Assembly (NCBI RefSeq): GCF_020166335.1
Contig: NZ_JAIUJR010000001.1
Coordinates: 372,001 to 436,000 of the forward strand
Direction: 5' to 3'
Length of the DNA: 64,000 nucleotides
From: Winogradskyella alexanderae
GTDB taxonomy: Bacteria > Bacteroidota > Bacteroidia > Flavobacteriales > Flavobacteriaceae
The translations under genes and the position numbers were made by a program. This document shows, one piece after another, positions 1 to 9,348 of this stretch. How positions within the stretch are numbered: position 1 is the stretch's first letter; each line of letters starts with the position of its first letter. The notes beneath the pieces were generated by a model. That model saw only the letters and a list, made by a program, of their open reading frames with translations. It was not told the origin of the DNA and made no database searches.

Positions 1-1121
1 GCAAGTTCAGGTTTAGATTTTTTAAATAGTACGGCCAATTCAGAATCAGACTGTTCTTGCATGTAGTGGTGGTTAAACCATTTCGTTTTATCGGGATCGA
101 AACGCGCTCCGGCTTTATTGACCTTATTTAGATCGAAAGCATTAACAAGCTCTTCTAAACTGAATATTTCTTGTTCTGTACCGGGATTCCAGCCAAGAAA
201 GGCTAAAAAATTCACCAAGGCCCCAGGGAAGTAGCCGTCCTCTTTGTAGCCTCTAGAAATAGCATTGGTTTTTGGATCTTTCCATTGTAAAGGAAAAACA
301 GGAAATCCTAGTTTATCGCCATCGCGCTTGCTTAGTTTTCCTTTTCCGGTTGGTTTTAATATCAAAGGCAGATGTGCAAATTTCGGTGCTTCCCAACCAA
401 AAGCATCGTATAAAAGTTGGTGTAATGCTAAAGAAGGCAACCATTCTTCACCCCGAATGACATGAGAGATTTCCATTAAGTGGTCATCTACAATATTTGC
501 TAGATGATAGGTAGGCATACCATCGCTTTTAAACAAAACCTTATCGTCAAGCACGTTTGTATCAATAGTAATATTGCCCCTAATAATATCCTTTAATTGT
601 AGCGTTTGGTCTTGTGGTGACTTAAATCGAATAACGTAATCTTCACCAGATTTAATTTTGACTTGTGTCTCCTCATCAGAAAGCACAAGTGAATTTACCA
701 ACCGGCCTTTTTCACGATTGTGCCAATTGTATGTAAATGTCTTGCCATGGGCCTCGTGGTCCCTTCTGTGTGAGTCTAATTGATCTGGTGTATCAAAAGC
801 ATAGTAGGCCTTGCCATTAGCAACAAGTTCGTCCGCATATTTACGATAAAGGTGTTTGCGTTCGCTTTGTCTATACGGCCCAAACTTTTCATTTTTTCCA
901 GGGCCTTCATCAAAGGGAATACCGCACCAATTCAAAGCCTTTACAACATAGTCTTCGGCTCCTTGTACATACCTGTTTTGATCTGTATCCTCAATGCGCA
1001 ATACAAAATTACCGCCATGTTTTTTGGCAAACAAATAATTAAAAAGGGCGGTTCTAACACCACCTATATGTAAGGGCCCGGTTGGGCTTGGCGCAAAGCG
1101 CACTCTGACATTTTTAGACAT
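1..1121 (-). CDS. gltX: Glutamyl-tRNA synthetase, C-terminus cut by window edge
   Basis: Charges tRNA-Glu with glutamate in the cytoplasm (class I aminoacyl-tRNA synthetase). The minus-strand frame from the ATG at 1121-1119 starts [20 protein letters not shown], which holds the class I HIGH-type signature (LHIG). The second class I signature, KLSKR in [10 protein letters not shown], is encoded near 313-342. The frame stays open to base 1, giving about 373 codons; bacterial GltX is usually about 470-510 residues, so the anticodon-binding end lies outside the window. alkB lies just upstream on the same strand, 38 bp away. Confidence is high; the alternative, GlnRS, is disfavoured by the short bacterial-type N-terminus. 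Confidence 0.96.
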   Translation of the reverse strand, partial: MSKNVRVRFAPSPTGPLHIGGVRTALFNYLFAKKHGGNFVLRIEDTDQNRYVQGAEDYVVKALNWCGIPFDEGPGKNEKFGPYRQSERKHLYRKYADELVANGKAYYAFDTPDQLDSHRRDHEAHGKTFTYNWHNREKGRLVNSLVLSDEETQVKIKSGEDYVIRFKSPQDQTLQLKDIIRGNITIDTNVLDDKVLFKSDGMPTYHLANIVDDHLMEISHVIRGEEWLPSLALHQLLYDAFGWEAPKFAHLPLILKPTGKGKLSKRDGDKLGFPVFPLQWKDPKTNAISRGYKEDGYFPGALVNFLAFLGWNPGTEQEIFSLEELVNAFDLNKVNKAGARFDPDKTKWFNHHYMQEQSDSELAVLFKKSKPEL

Positions 1122-1159
1122 ATTAAAACTTTAAAGCGTAAAGATAGTTTGATATAGCT

Positions 1160-2224
1160 TTACAACAAAGCAATTAAAGTCCAAGATACAATCATTGACC
1201 TTGGCACACGGCTGTTCATAATTTTAAACCATAGTGGCGGAACCATAGACAAAACCATAGAGGTTGGATATCCAAAAGGCATTTGAGGACTTTCTTCGTG
1301 ACAGTGTAAAACTTGATATTTCTTTGAGGACTTGTAATGATGATCACTATGCCTTGTTAATTCATACAAAACAATACGCCCAATTACATGGTTCGAGTTC
1401 CACGAGTGCACCTCTTTAACGCGTTCATATCGACCAGATTTCGTTTGTGAACGCAATAAACCATAATGCTCAATATAATTGACGGTTTCCAACAGAACAA
1501 AACCAACAATACCTGAAGCTATAGCAAACAGCAATGTTTTTGGGCCAAAAGTGAGAACAACTAAAGCTAGATAGGCCAATTGAATAAAGGTGTACCAAAG
1601 CATATCATTCTTAAATGACCAAAATGAATTACCAGTATTTTTTAGAAGCTTTTTTTGAATACGCCACGCACTAAAATATTGTCTTATGGTTGAGGTAAAC
1701 CAAAAGGAGTAAACGGATTGATTATATTTTGCTGTGGCAGGATCTTCAGGTGTTGCTGCATTAAGATGATGCCCATAATTATGCTCAATGTAAAAGTGCA
1801 TGTAAAAGGAGGGCAGGAGCAATGCTTTCCCCAGAAAGCGTTCATTCGTTTTCTGCCTGTGGCCAAGTTCGTGCCCAACATTTATTCCATTTACGCCTAA
1901 CACGATACCGACAGAAAATATGAGGCCAACGAATTCATAAGTTTCTAAATTTGATGTAGAGACTAGATACAGCCCATAAATTAAAATCCCATATACTACA
2001 GGAAGGTTTAGGTATAGCAGCCAATCGAACACTTTGTTTTTGAGTTTAGAATCTGCGGTTTTATCATCCAAGTTTGATGTGTCCATAGGAAAAATAAGTT
2101 CTAACACAGGAATACATACAAACGCAAAAACAGGCGTGGCCCAGACCCAATAATTTTGAAACATTAATCCAATAAGTGCAACGGAAGGTATGGAAAATGC
2201 AGCTAAGTACTTTAGATCTTTCAT
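1160..2224 (-). CDS. alkB: Membrane-bound alkane 1-monooxygenase (AlkB-type)
   Basis: Predicted integral-membrane diiron hydroxylase that oxidises the terminal methyl of medium-chain alkanes with electrons from a rubredoxin. The 354-residue protein has several hydrophobic helices and the family's histidine boxes: HELGHR (118-123), EHNYGHH (147-153) and LTRHSDHH (289-296), plus the NYIEHYGL signature (249-256) that separates AlkB from fatty acid desaturases. It is slightly shorter than Pseudomonas AlkB (about 400) but usual for Bacteroidota. No rubredoxin or rubredoxin reductase is adjacent. It reads leftward toward gltX and may be cotranscribed with it. The leader contains a TAnnTTTG element and an inverted repeat. 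Substrate range cannot be read from the sequence. Confidence 0.9.
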   Translation of the reverse strand: MKDLKYLAAFSIPSVALIGLMFQNYWVWATPVFAFVCIPVLELIFPMDTSNLDDKTADSKLKNKVFDWLLYLNLPVVYGILIYGLYLVSTSNLETYEFVGLIFSVGIVLGVNGINVGHELGHRQKTNERFLGKALLLPSFYMHFYIEHNYGHHLNAATPEDPATAKYNQSVYSFWFTSTIRQYFSAWRIQKKLLKNTGNSFWSFKNDMLWYTFIQLAYLALVVLTFGPKTLLFAIASGIVGFVLLETVNYIEHYGLLRSQTKSGRYERVKEVHSWNSNHVIGRIVLYELTRHSDHHYKSSKKYQVLHCHEESPQMPFGYPTSMVLSMVPPLWFKIMNSRVPRSMIVSWTLIALL

Positions 2225-2241
2225 ATGAATTTAACATTTAT

Positions 2242-2274
2242 AGATTCTAAATTAACAGAATCTTACCAAATTTA
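2242..2274 (-). promoter_or_regulatory. Putative alkB promoter element with adjacent inverted repeat
   Basis: On the minus strand TAAATTTG (2274-2267) fits the Bacteroidota -7 element TAnnTTTG, 43 bp before the alkB start. Directly downstream, where transcription would begin, lies a perfect 7-bp inverted repeat, AGATTCT/AGAATCT (2242-2248 and 2257-2263, 8-bp spacer). I found no well-spaced TTG -33 element, so the promoter call is tentative. The repeat could be an operator for a substrate-responsive regulator. Confidence 0.4.
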
Positions 2275-2325
2275 GGGAAATGGCAATTAAAATAAAATTG
2301 TAGTTTAGTAAGTTAGTATATAGTA

Positions 2326-5300
2326 ATGAGCAATTTTAATGACATAAAATCGAAGCTTGAAGCCTTTATAAAGAAGTATTATACAAACGAACTTCTCAAG
2401 GGCGCAATTTTATTTTTTGCCATAGGATTTCTCTATTTTTTAGCAACACTATTTATTGAGCACCTGCTTTGGTTAAATACCACATCTAGAACCGCCTTGT
2501 TTTGGATTTTTGTAGCGGTTGAGTTGGTCCTGTTTTTAAAATTTATCGCCATTCCTCTAGCCCAATTATTTAAACTTCGGAAAGGAATCAACCACGAAAA
2601 AGCTTCCCAACTCATTGGAAATCATTTTCCAGAGGTAAATGATAAACTGCTTAACGTGTTACAGCTTAGCAAAAGCTCAGACCATTCAGAGTTGCTTTTA
2701 GCTAGTATAGAGCAGAAGGCAAAAGAGCTCAAGCTCGTACCCTTTCAGTTGGCAATTAATTTCAGGTCTAACTTAAAATACTTAAAGTACGCTGCAATAC
2801 CTGTGATAATTTTGCTTTTGTCTTTTGTTTCGGGTAAAATTAATTGGTTTAGCAATAGTTACGAGCGTGTAGTAAACTACAAAACCGCTTATGAACCACC
2901 TGCGCCATTTCAATTTTTTGTGATTAATGAATCTTTGAATGCAATAGAGAATAAAGATTTTAAGCTTAAGGTAAGAACCGCAGGAGATGTAATACCAGAA
3001 AATGCACAGATACGATTTAATGACCAATCGTATTATTTGCAACCAATTGCACCTGGAGAATTTCAATTTGTTTTTAATCTAATAAAAGAGAATACTGAGT
3101 TTACCCTCACGGCAAACGGCACATCTTCAAAACCTTATGTGTTAGAGGTCCTAAACACACCAAATCTTACTAAATTCGAGATGGTTTTAGATTATCCATC
3201 ACATACTAAGAAGCAAGACGAGGTGCTGAAAAGTACTGGCTCAGCAATTGTCCCAGAAGGCACTAAGGTTACCTGGAGAGCTCAAACCAAATCAACCACT
3301 ACGGTTAACATTTATTCTAAGGATACATTAAGTTTTGAGCAAGATGAAGAAGGGCGATTTGTAGCCTCCAAGCGCTTGTATAGTAACTACAACTACAACA
3401 TAACGACAAGTAACAAGAAGCTCAAGGACTACGAGAATTTGGCTTATAATATCAGTGTGGTTAAAGATGCACACCCTGAGCTTAAAATCGTAGTTCAGAA
3501 GGATACTATGGATCAGCAAAGCTTATATTTTTATGGCCAAGCAAGTGATGATTACGGATTAAGCAAATTGCAGTTGGTTTATTATCCTGCTGAGGACGAA
3601 ACTCATAAAACCACCGAAGAGCTAATGGTGTCAAAGTCTAATTTTAGTGAGTTTGTAACAGCTTTTCCAAACCAATTGAATCTCCGTGAAGGTGTAAGCT
3701 ATCAGTTGTATTTTGAGGTTTTCGATAATGATCTGGTTAACAAGTTTAAACGAACAAAAAGTAGTGTGTTTAGCTATAGAAAACTTACAAAGGAAGAAGA
3801 AGAGCAGAAACAACTTCAGGAACAGAACAAAACCATAAACGATATAAGCAAGACTTTTGAGAAGCTTGAGGAGCAGGACAAAAAGCTTGAGGAGTTTTCT
3901 AAAACACAGAAAGAGAAGGAGCAACTGAATTTTAATGATAAGAAAAAGTTCGAAGAGTTTTTGAAGCGCCAAAAGCAACAAGAACAGCTGATGAAGAACT
4001 TCAATAAAAAACTCCAGGATAATCTTAAAGAGTTTCAAAACGAAAAAAAGGAGGAAGACCAATTCAAAAAGGATTTACAAGAACGTCTTAAGGAAAATGA
4101 GCAAAAATTGAAGCAAGACGAAGAGCTTTTGAAGGAATTGGAAGAACTAAAGGATAAGATTAATAAGGAAGAATTCACTCAGAAGCTAGAAGAGCTTGCA
4201 AAGCAAAACAAAAATAAAAAGCGCAGCATGAATCAATTGTTAGAATTGACAAAGCGTTTTTATGTTATGAAAAAGACTGAGAAGATAGCCAATCAATTGG
4301 ATGAACTATCCGAAAAGCAAGAAAAGCTCTCTGAGAATAAGGACGAAAACAATAAGGAAAACCAGGAGAAACTCCAGGATGAGTTCAAGAAGCTTCAGGA
4401 AGATATTGACGAATTAAAACGCGACGACAGAAGGTTACAAAAACCCATGAATGTACCTCGAGATGAATTCATTGAGAGCGAAGTCAATTTTGACCAAAAT
4501 GATGCTAAGGAATCTTTAGAAGAAAAGGAGCTAATAGAAGAGCAGAAAGGACAAGAAACACAAGAGTCTAAAGAACAGCTTCAAAAGGCGAAGGAGCGTC
4601 AAAAAAAGGCTTCAAAGAAAATGAAGCAACTTAGCGAGATGATGAAGCAATCGCTTTCAGGAGGAGCCGGAGGAGGCGACCAGGCAGAAGAGGATGTTGA
4701 TATGCTTCGCCAGATTCTGGAAAATCTTCTGCTGTTTTCATTTGATCAAGAAGCGTTGATGAACACATTCGAAGAGATTAATATTGACAACAACAAGTAT
4801 GGCAAATATATTATAGAGCAAAGTAATTTGAGAGAGCATTTTGAGCACGTTGACGACAGCCTGTTTGCACTTTCATTGAGACAACCAAAAATTTCCGAAA
4901 AGGTAAATTCTCAAATTACAGAGGTTTATTTCAACATTGATAAATCCTTGGATCAATTAACCGAGAACAGGCTGTATCAAGGCATAGCTGCACAACAATA
5001 TGCAATCACCGCCAGTAATGAACTAGCAAGTTTCCTTAGCGATGTTTTAGACAATATGGAAATGTCCATGAACGCAATGCCTAGCACAGGTCAAGGAAAG
5101 GGGCAACAGCTGCAAGACATAATTATGTCGCAGGAAGAGCTCAATAAACAAATGGAAGAAGGCGTTAAGAAGAGCGAAAAAGGAATTGAAGGAAAAGAAG
5201 GGCAAGAGGGTAAAGAAGGCAAGGGTAAAGAACAAGGTGAAAAAGGCGAGAAAGGTAAGGGTGAAAGCGAGGGCAATGAAGGTCAAGAAGCGAGTAAGGG

Positions 5301-5925
5301 CGAGAATGGTCAATCTGGTGAAAATGGAAATCAAAACGGACAGAGTGGACAGAACGGAAATAATGGCCAGCAAGATGGTGAGGGAAAAGGCAACAATAAT
5401 AACGGCAACTCCAAAGACGGTAAGAATGGCTCAAGAGGGCAGGACGGACATGGAGATCAAGATGGCGAAGAGAATAATGACGGCTATGGACAAGGTGGCA
5501 ATGAAGAACAAAACGCTGAGCTGTTCAAAATTTACCAACGCCAACAACAACTTAGGCAGGCGCTGGAGGATAAAATCTCAAAAGATGGTGAAATACAATC
5601 AGCGGGTGAGTTAATTAAGCAGATGGAAGAAGTAGAGCTTGATTTACTTAACTATGGATTCACAAATCAGACGCTCCAAAAGATGATGGATCTGCAACAC
5701 CAGTTGTTGAAATTAGAGAACGCTACGTTTCTACAAGGACAAGATTCTAAGAGAGAATCTGAGACTAATAAGAAGGAGTTTAATAATACAAATACCAACC
5801 AAATACCAACAGCCAAACAGTATTTCAATACTACTGAAATATTAAACAGGCAAGTCTTACCTTTACGAAATCATTTAAAGAAAAAGATTCAAGATTATTT
5901 CAAAAGCGCAGATGGTAAATTTTAA
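2326..5925 (+). CDS. DUF4175 family large membrane-anchored coiled-coil protein
   Basis: Function unknown; I recognise the Bacteroidota DUF4175 family. The 1199-residue protein has two hydrophobic helices near 22-75 and a third near 150-170, then a long, probably periplasmic part. Residues about 500-850 are Lys/Glu/Gln-rich heptad-like coiled coil. A helical segment follows, then a low-complexity Gly/Asn/Gln/Lys/Glu tract (about 953-1062) with many collagen-like Gly-X-Y triplets, and a helical C-terminus. Membrane anchor, long coiled coil and disordered linker suggest an envelope-spanning or scaffolding role, which is inference. Its 3' end overlaps ybeY by 14 bp, so the two are probably translationally coupled. 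Confidence 0.8.
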   Translation: MSNFNDIKSKLEAFIKKYYTNELLKGAILFFAIGFLYFLATLFIEHLLWLNTTSRTALFWIFVAVELVLFLKFIAIPLAQLFKLRKGINHEKASQLIGNHFPEVNDKLLNVLQLSKSSDHSELLLASIEQKAKELKLVPFQLAINFRSNLKYLKYAAIPVIILLLSFVSGKINWFSNSYERVVNYKTAYEPPAPFQFFVINESLNAIENKDFKLKVRTAGDVIPENAQIRFNDQSYYLQPIAPGEFQFVFNLIKENTEFTLTANGTSSKPYVLEVLNTPNLTKFEMVLDYPSHTKKQDEVLKSTGSAIVPEGTKVTWRAQTKSTTTVNIYSKDTLSFEQDEEGRFVASKRLYSNYNYNITTSNKKLKDYENLAYNISVVKDAHPELKIVVQKDTMDQQSLYFYGQASDDYGLSKLQLVYYPAEDETHKTTEELMVSKSNFSEFVTAFPNQLNLREGVSYQLYFEVFDNDLVNKFKRTKSSVFSYRKLTKEEEEQKQLQEQNKTINDISKTFEKLEEQDKKLEEFSKTQKEKEQLNFNDKKKFEEFLKRQKQQEQLMKNFNKKLQDNLKEFQNEKKEEDQFKKDLQERLKENEQKLKQDEELLKELEELKDKINKEEFTQKLEELAKQNKNKKRSMNQLLELTKRFYVMKKTEKIANQLDELSEKQEKLSENKDENNKENQEKLQDEFKKLQEDIDELKRDDRRLQKPMNVPRDEFIESEVNFDQNDAKESLEEKELIEEQKGQETQESKEQLQKAKERQKKASKKMKQLSEMMKQSLSGGAGGGDQAEEDVDMLRQILENLLLFSFDQEALMNTFEEINIDNNKYGKYIIEQSNLREHFEHVDDSLFALSLRQPKISEKVNSQITEVYFNIDKSLDQLTENRLYQGIAAQQYAITASNELASFLSDVLDNMEMSMNAMPSTGQGKGQQLQDIIMSQEELNKQMEEGVKKSEKGIEGKEGQEGKEGKGKEQGEKGEKGKGESEGNEGQEASKGENGQSGENGNQNGQSGQNGNNGQQDGEGKGNNNNGNSKDGKNGSRGQDGHGDQDGEENNDGYGQGGNEEQNAELFKIYQRQQQLRQALEDKISKDGEIQSAGELIKQMEEVELDLLNYGFTNQTLQKMMDLQHQLLKLENATFLQGQDSKRESETNKKEFNNTNTNQIPTAKQYFNTTEILNRQVLPLRNHLKKKIQDYFKSADGKF

Positions 5926-6319
5926 TTATGAAGCCGATTTTAAACTTAACAACGAAGAGAAATTAGAGCATTGGATTAATGACGCTGTGTCTGAAGAGAA
6001 TTTTAAATTGGGTGATGTAAATTACATTTTTTGTACCGACCCTTACTTACACAAACTTAATGTAGAATTCCTTGGTCACGATACTTTAACGGACATTATT
6101 AGCTTTGATTATACTGTAGGAAAAATTATACAAGGGGATATTTTTATTTCTGTAGAAAGGGTACAGGAAAATGCAACGTATTATAATGTAGATTTTAATA
6201 ACGAGCTATTACGTGTTATGATACATGGAATACTGCATTTTTGTGGTTACAAAGATAAAACAGATGGCCAAGCAAAAATCATGCGCTCTAAGGAAGAATA
6301 CTATATGGTTAGGTATTGA
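5912..6319 (+). CDS. ybeY: Endoribonuclease YbeY (16S rRNA 3'-end maturation)
   Basis: Single-strand metallo-endoribonuclease acting in 16S rRNA maturation and ribosome quality control. The 135-residue length fits the family. The zinc-site region reads HGILHFCGYKDKTDGQ near residues 108-123. The first two His ligands of the usual H-x3-H-x5-H pattern are present, but the third is not in its expected place (Lys/Asp instead). I believe this variant is common in Bacteroidota YbeY, so an Asp may supply the ligand. The gene overlaps the preceding DUF4175 gene by 14 bp. mnmG has its own promoter downstream. Confidence 0.9.
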   Translation: MVNFNYEADFKLNNEEKLEHWINDAVSEENFKLGDVNYIFCTDPYLHKLNVEFLGHDTLTDIISFDYTVGKIIQGDIFISVERVQENATYYNVDFNNELLRVMIHGILHFCGYKDKTDGQAKIMRSKEEYYMVRY

Positions 6320-6346
6320 TGCTATCATAGATTCAACGTATATTTG
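6316..6346 (+). promoter_or_regulatory. Bacteroidota-type promoter of mnmG
   Basis: TTG at 6316-6318, a 20-bp spacer and TATATTTG at 6339-6346 match the TTG/TAnnTTTG consensus. The -33 element overlaps the ybeY stop region. Transcription would start near 6353, upstream of the ParB-type palindrome, so the palindrome would lie in the mnmG leader. Confidence 0.6.
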
Positions 6347-6370
6347 CAAACTTAAATTTTTTAAACAAAT

Positions 6371-6386
6371 TGTTCCACGTGGAACG
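6371..6386. promoter_or_regulatory. parS-like ParB-binding site upstream of mnmG
   Basis: The 16-mer TGTTCCACGTGGAACG contains the perfect 14-bp palindrome GTTCCACGTGGAAC. It differs from the Bacillus-type parS TGTTCCACGTGAAACA at two positions (12 and 16) and keeps the central CACGTG core. A second site lies 1.9 kb away after mnmG. parS clusters usually sit near the replication origin. ParA/ParB genes are not in the window. Confidence 0.75.
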
Positions 6387-6400
6387 CTAGATTAAGAATC

Positions 6401-8272
6401 ATGTTTAACGATGTATATGATGTTATTGTAGTTGGAGCTGGTCACGCTGGCAGTGAAGCCGCGGCAGCGGCAGCCAACATGGGAAGCAAAACATTGTTAA
6501 TTACAATGAACCTTCAAAATATTGCACAAATGTCTTGCAATCCCGCAATGGGTGGTATTGCCAAAGGCCAAATTGTACGTGAAATTGATGCCCTGGGTGG
6601 TTACAGCGGTATTGTTTCTGATACCTCTGCTATTCAGTTTAAAATGCTTAATAAATCTAAAGGGCCTGCAATGTGGAGCCCAAGGGTGCAGAGCGACCGA
6701 ATGCGATTTGCAGAGGATTGGAGGCTAATGCTAGAGAAAACGCCAAATCTTGATTTTTATCAAGAAATGGTTTCAGGGTTATTGATAGAAGGAGATAGAA
6801 TAGTTGGGGTTAAAACATCTTTAGGAATAAAGGTAAAGGCCAAAACAGTGGTTCTAACGAATGGTACTTTTTTAAACGGTCTTATTCATATAGGCGACAA
6901 GAATTTTGGAGGAGGTAGAGCAGGTGAGCGTGCAGCAACAGGAATTACTGAGGAGCTTATTGAAATAGGTTTTGATTCGGGTAGAATGAAAACGGGTACA
7001 CCTCCGAGGATTGACGGAAGGTCTCTGGATTATTCGAAAATGATTGAACAACCAGGAGATAAAAGCCCAGAAAAGTTTTCATATTTAGACGCCACCAAAC
7101 CACTTAAAGAGCAGCGTTCTTGTCACATGACGTATACGAGTCCAGAAGTACATGATTTGTTACGCGAAGGATTTGATCGGTCGCCAATGTTCAATGGACG
7201 TATTAAAAGTGTTGGCCCAAGATATTGTCCATCAATTGAAGATAAAATAAATCGTTTTGCAGATAAGGATAGACATCAATTATTTGTAGAACCTGAAGGC
7301 TGGAACACCGTTGAAGTTTATGTAAACGGCTTTTCGACCTCGTTACCTGAAGATGTACAATTTAAAGCTTTAAGGTCAGTTGTGGGTTTTGAGAATGTTA
7401 AGTTTTTTAGACCGGGTTATGCTATAGAGTACGATTATTTTCCGCCCACTCAATTGAAGCACACATTAGAAACGAAACTAGTTGATGGGCTGTTTTTTGC
7501 GGGTCAAATAAATGGTACAACCGGATACGAAGAGGCGGCCTCACAAGGTTTAATGGCAGGAATTAATGCCAGTTTAAAGGTTCAAGAAAGAGATCCATTT
7601 ACCCTTAAAAGAGATGAAGCTTATATCGGCGTACTAATAGATGATTTAATCACCAAGGGAACAGAAGAGCCTTATAGAATGTTTACATCTAGAGCGGAAT
7701 ACAGAACCCTATTAAGACAAGACAATGCTGATTTTCGATTAACGCCGAAAGGATATGAATTGGGTTTAGCGTCGGAGCAACGCTTACGACGGATGGAAGA
7801 AAAGAAATCTAAATCTGATGCTTTTGTACAATTTTTTAGAGATACTAGCGTAAAACCTGAGGAGGCAAACCCTGTGTTAGAATCTAAAAATAGTGCTCCG
7901 GTTAAACAGCAGGATAAGATGTTTAGACTCTTTGCGAGACCCAATATTACGATCGATGATGTAAGGAAGTTTAAGGCTGTTGAGAAGTATTTAGACCAGA
8001 ACGAATTAGATTCTGAGGTTATCGAACAGGCTGAAATTCAAGTCAAGTATTCAGGATACATAGAGAAGGAAAAGAATAATGCCGATAAACTAAATAGGTT
8101 AGAGAATTTAAAGATTCCACAAGGATTTGATTATTCTAAACTGAAATCTATGAGCACGGAGGCACGCCAAAAGCTGAAGGAGATTCAACCCGTAACCATC
8201 TCTCAAGCCGCTAGAATTAGTGGTGTTTCTCCTAACGATATTTCAGTTTTATTAGTTTATTTAGGAAGATAA
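6401..8272 (+). CDS. mnmG: tRNA uridine-5-carboxymethylaminomethyl modification enzyme MnmG (GidA)
   Basis: FAD-dependent enzyme that, with MnmE, makes the cmnm5 modification at wobble U34 of several tRNAs. The 623-residue length is standard. The N-terminal dinucleotide-binding motif GAGHAGSEAA lies near residues 12-21. The conserved KTGTPPRIDGRS segment, GRAGERA and the FAD-contacting GQINGTTGYEEAASQG follow. The C-terminal helical part ends ISGVSPNDISVLLVYL, the region that binds MnmE. mnmE is not adjacent. The gene is framed by two parS-like sites. In many bacteria mnmG lies near oriC, so this context is in keeping with an origin-proximal location. Confidence 0.97.
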   Translation: MFNDVYDVIVVGAGHAGSEAAAAAANMGSKTLLITMNLQNIAQMSCNPAMGGIAKGQIVREIDALGGYSGIVSDTSAIQFKMLNKSKGPAMWSPRVQSDRMRFAEDWRLMLEKTPNLDFYQEMVSGLLIEGDRIVGVKTSLGIKVKAKTVVLTNGTFLNGLIHIGDKNFGGGRAGERAATGITEELIEIGFDSGRMKTGTPPRIDGRSLDYSKMIEQPGDKSPEKFSYLDATKPLKEQRSCHMTYTSPEVHDLLREGFDRSPMFNGRIKSVGPRYCPSIEDKINRFADKDRHQLFVEPEGWNTVEVYVNGFSTSLPEDVQFKALRSVVGFENVKFFRPGYAIEYDYFPPTQLKHTLETKLVDGLFFAGQINGTTGYEEAASQGLMAGINASLKVQERDPFTLKRDEAYIGVLIDDLITKGTEEPYRMFTSRAEYRTLLRQDNADFRLTPKGYELGLASEQRLRRMEEKKSKSDAFVQFFRDTSVKPEEANPVLESKNSAPVKQQDKMFRLFARPNITIDDVRKFKAVEKYLDQNELDSEVIEQAEIQVKYSGYIEKEKNNADKLNRLENLKIPQGFDYSKLKSMSTEARQKLKEIQPVTISQAARISGVSPNDISVLLVYLGR

Positions 8273-8275
8273 TAG

Positions 8276-8291
8276 TGTTCCACGTGAAACA
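8276..8291. promoter_or_regulatory. parS site, perfect consensus, between mnmG and methyltransferase gene
   Basis: TGTTCCACGTGAAACA is a full 16/16 match to the chromosomal parS sequence known from Bacillus subtilis and widely conserved in bacteria. It starts 3 bp after the mnmG stop codon and ends 12 bp before the next start. It is expected to nucleate ParB for chromosome segregation. Confidence 0.88.
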
Positions 8292-8303
8292 TTCTATCGT
8301 AAA

Positions 8304-9185
8304 ATGAATGGTAAAATGAACCAATCAACTTATTTAAAGGTAAAAGACCATTCCGTTTCTGGAGAAGAATTTCAACTGATTCTTAATGAAGATCTCCAAA
8401 TGTTGGAGACTTTTCCAAAGCCTACAGAAGAGAAATTATCTCAGTATTATAAGAGCGAAGATTATATTTCGCATACAGATTCTAAGCGAAACGTATTCGA
8501 ATATGCGTATCACATAATTAGATCGAGAGCTTTAAGAAATAAGTTGAAGCTCATCAATTCATTTGATACAGAAGCCAAAGACCTGTTAGATATTGGTTGT
8601 GGCACAGGCGATTTTTTAAGAACCGCTCAAAATTCTGGTTGGTCAATCACTGGAATTGAACCGAATGTTCAAGCCAGGACAATTGCGAATGACAAAACAG
8701 GGAACAAAGTATTTGAGGCTGAGCAGCTATTAAGTATTGAGGAAAATAGTTTTGATGTAATTACACTTTGGCATGTTCTTGAACACCTTCCAAAGTTGGA
8801 AACTCACATTAGTCTTTTTAAAAACCTTTTAAAACCTAACGGTTTTCTTGTTGTTGCAGTTCCTAATTTTAAAAGTTATGATGCACAGCATTATAAATCG
8901 TTTTGGGCAGCTTATGATGTACCAAGGCATTTATGGCACTTCTCAAGACAATCTATTAAGCACCTTTTTGGAAAATTTGGTTTTACAGTTGTTAGTACTC
9001 GTCCAATGATTTTTGATTCGTTCTATGTAAGCTTATTGTCTGAAAAATATAAGAGCGATTTTATGAATCCGATCAAGGCGTTTTGGATAGGATTACTTTC
9101 TAATATTAAAGCAAGAGATTCAAAAGAGTATTCATCGCTTATTTATATTATTAAAAAGACTAGTACCCTTTCTCTTGCGCTGTAA
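8304..9185 (+). CDS. Class I SAM-dependent methyltransferase (UbiG-like fold)
   Basis: Predicted methyltransferase of unknown substrate. Motif I, LLDIGCGTGDFL, lies near residues 95-106, the acidic residue binding the SAM ribose is in GIEPN, and the post-motif ITLWHVLEHL is typical of small-molecule and sugar methyltransferases. The N-terminus is divergent and lacks an obvious zinc-binding cluster. Start could be the ATG at 8304 or the second at 8316. It follows mnmG and the perfect parS site by 12 bp, suggesting cotranscription with mnmG, though its link to tRNA modification is unproven. In many Flavobacteria a methyltransferase of this type sits after mnmG. Confidence 0.8.
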   Translation: MNGKMNQSTYLKVKDHSVSGEEFQLILNEDLQMLETFPKPTEEKLSQYYKSEDYISHTDSKRNVFEYAYHIIRSRALRNKLKLINSFDTEAKDLLDIGCGTGDFLRTAQNSGWSITGIEPNVQARTIANDKTGNKVFEAEQLLSIEENSFDVITLWHVLEHLPKLETHISLFKNLLKPNGFLVVAVPNFKSYDAQHYKSFWAAYDVPRHLWHFSRQSIKHLFGKFGFTVVSTRPMIFDSFYVSLLSEKYKSDFMNPIKAFWIGLLSNIKARDSKEYSSLIYIIKKTSTLSLAL

Positions 9186-9348
9186 TAAACTATTTAAGGA
9201 ATAGATTCACAATTACACCTTTCAGTTTTAAAATCTCTTTAAAACGCTTTATTTGACTCAAATATTTATTGATAAAACAAATAGCTACACATTAAATTAT
9301 AGTTTTTGTATATATCTTATAAAAATATGTTTCACTAGTTTACTTTTA

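Noticed and set aside
5186-5614. 142-codon frame within the DUF4175 gene
   Set aside because: It is a frame-shifted reading of the low-complexity Gly/Lys/Glu tract; repetitive codons keep the other frames open by composition.
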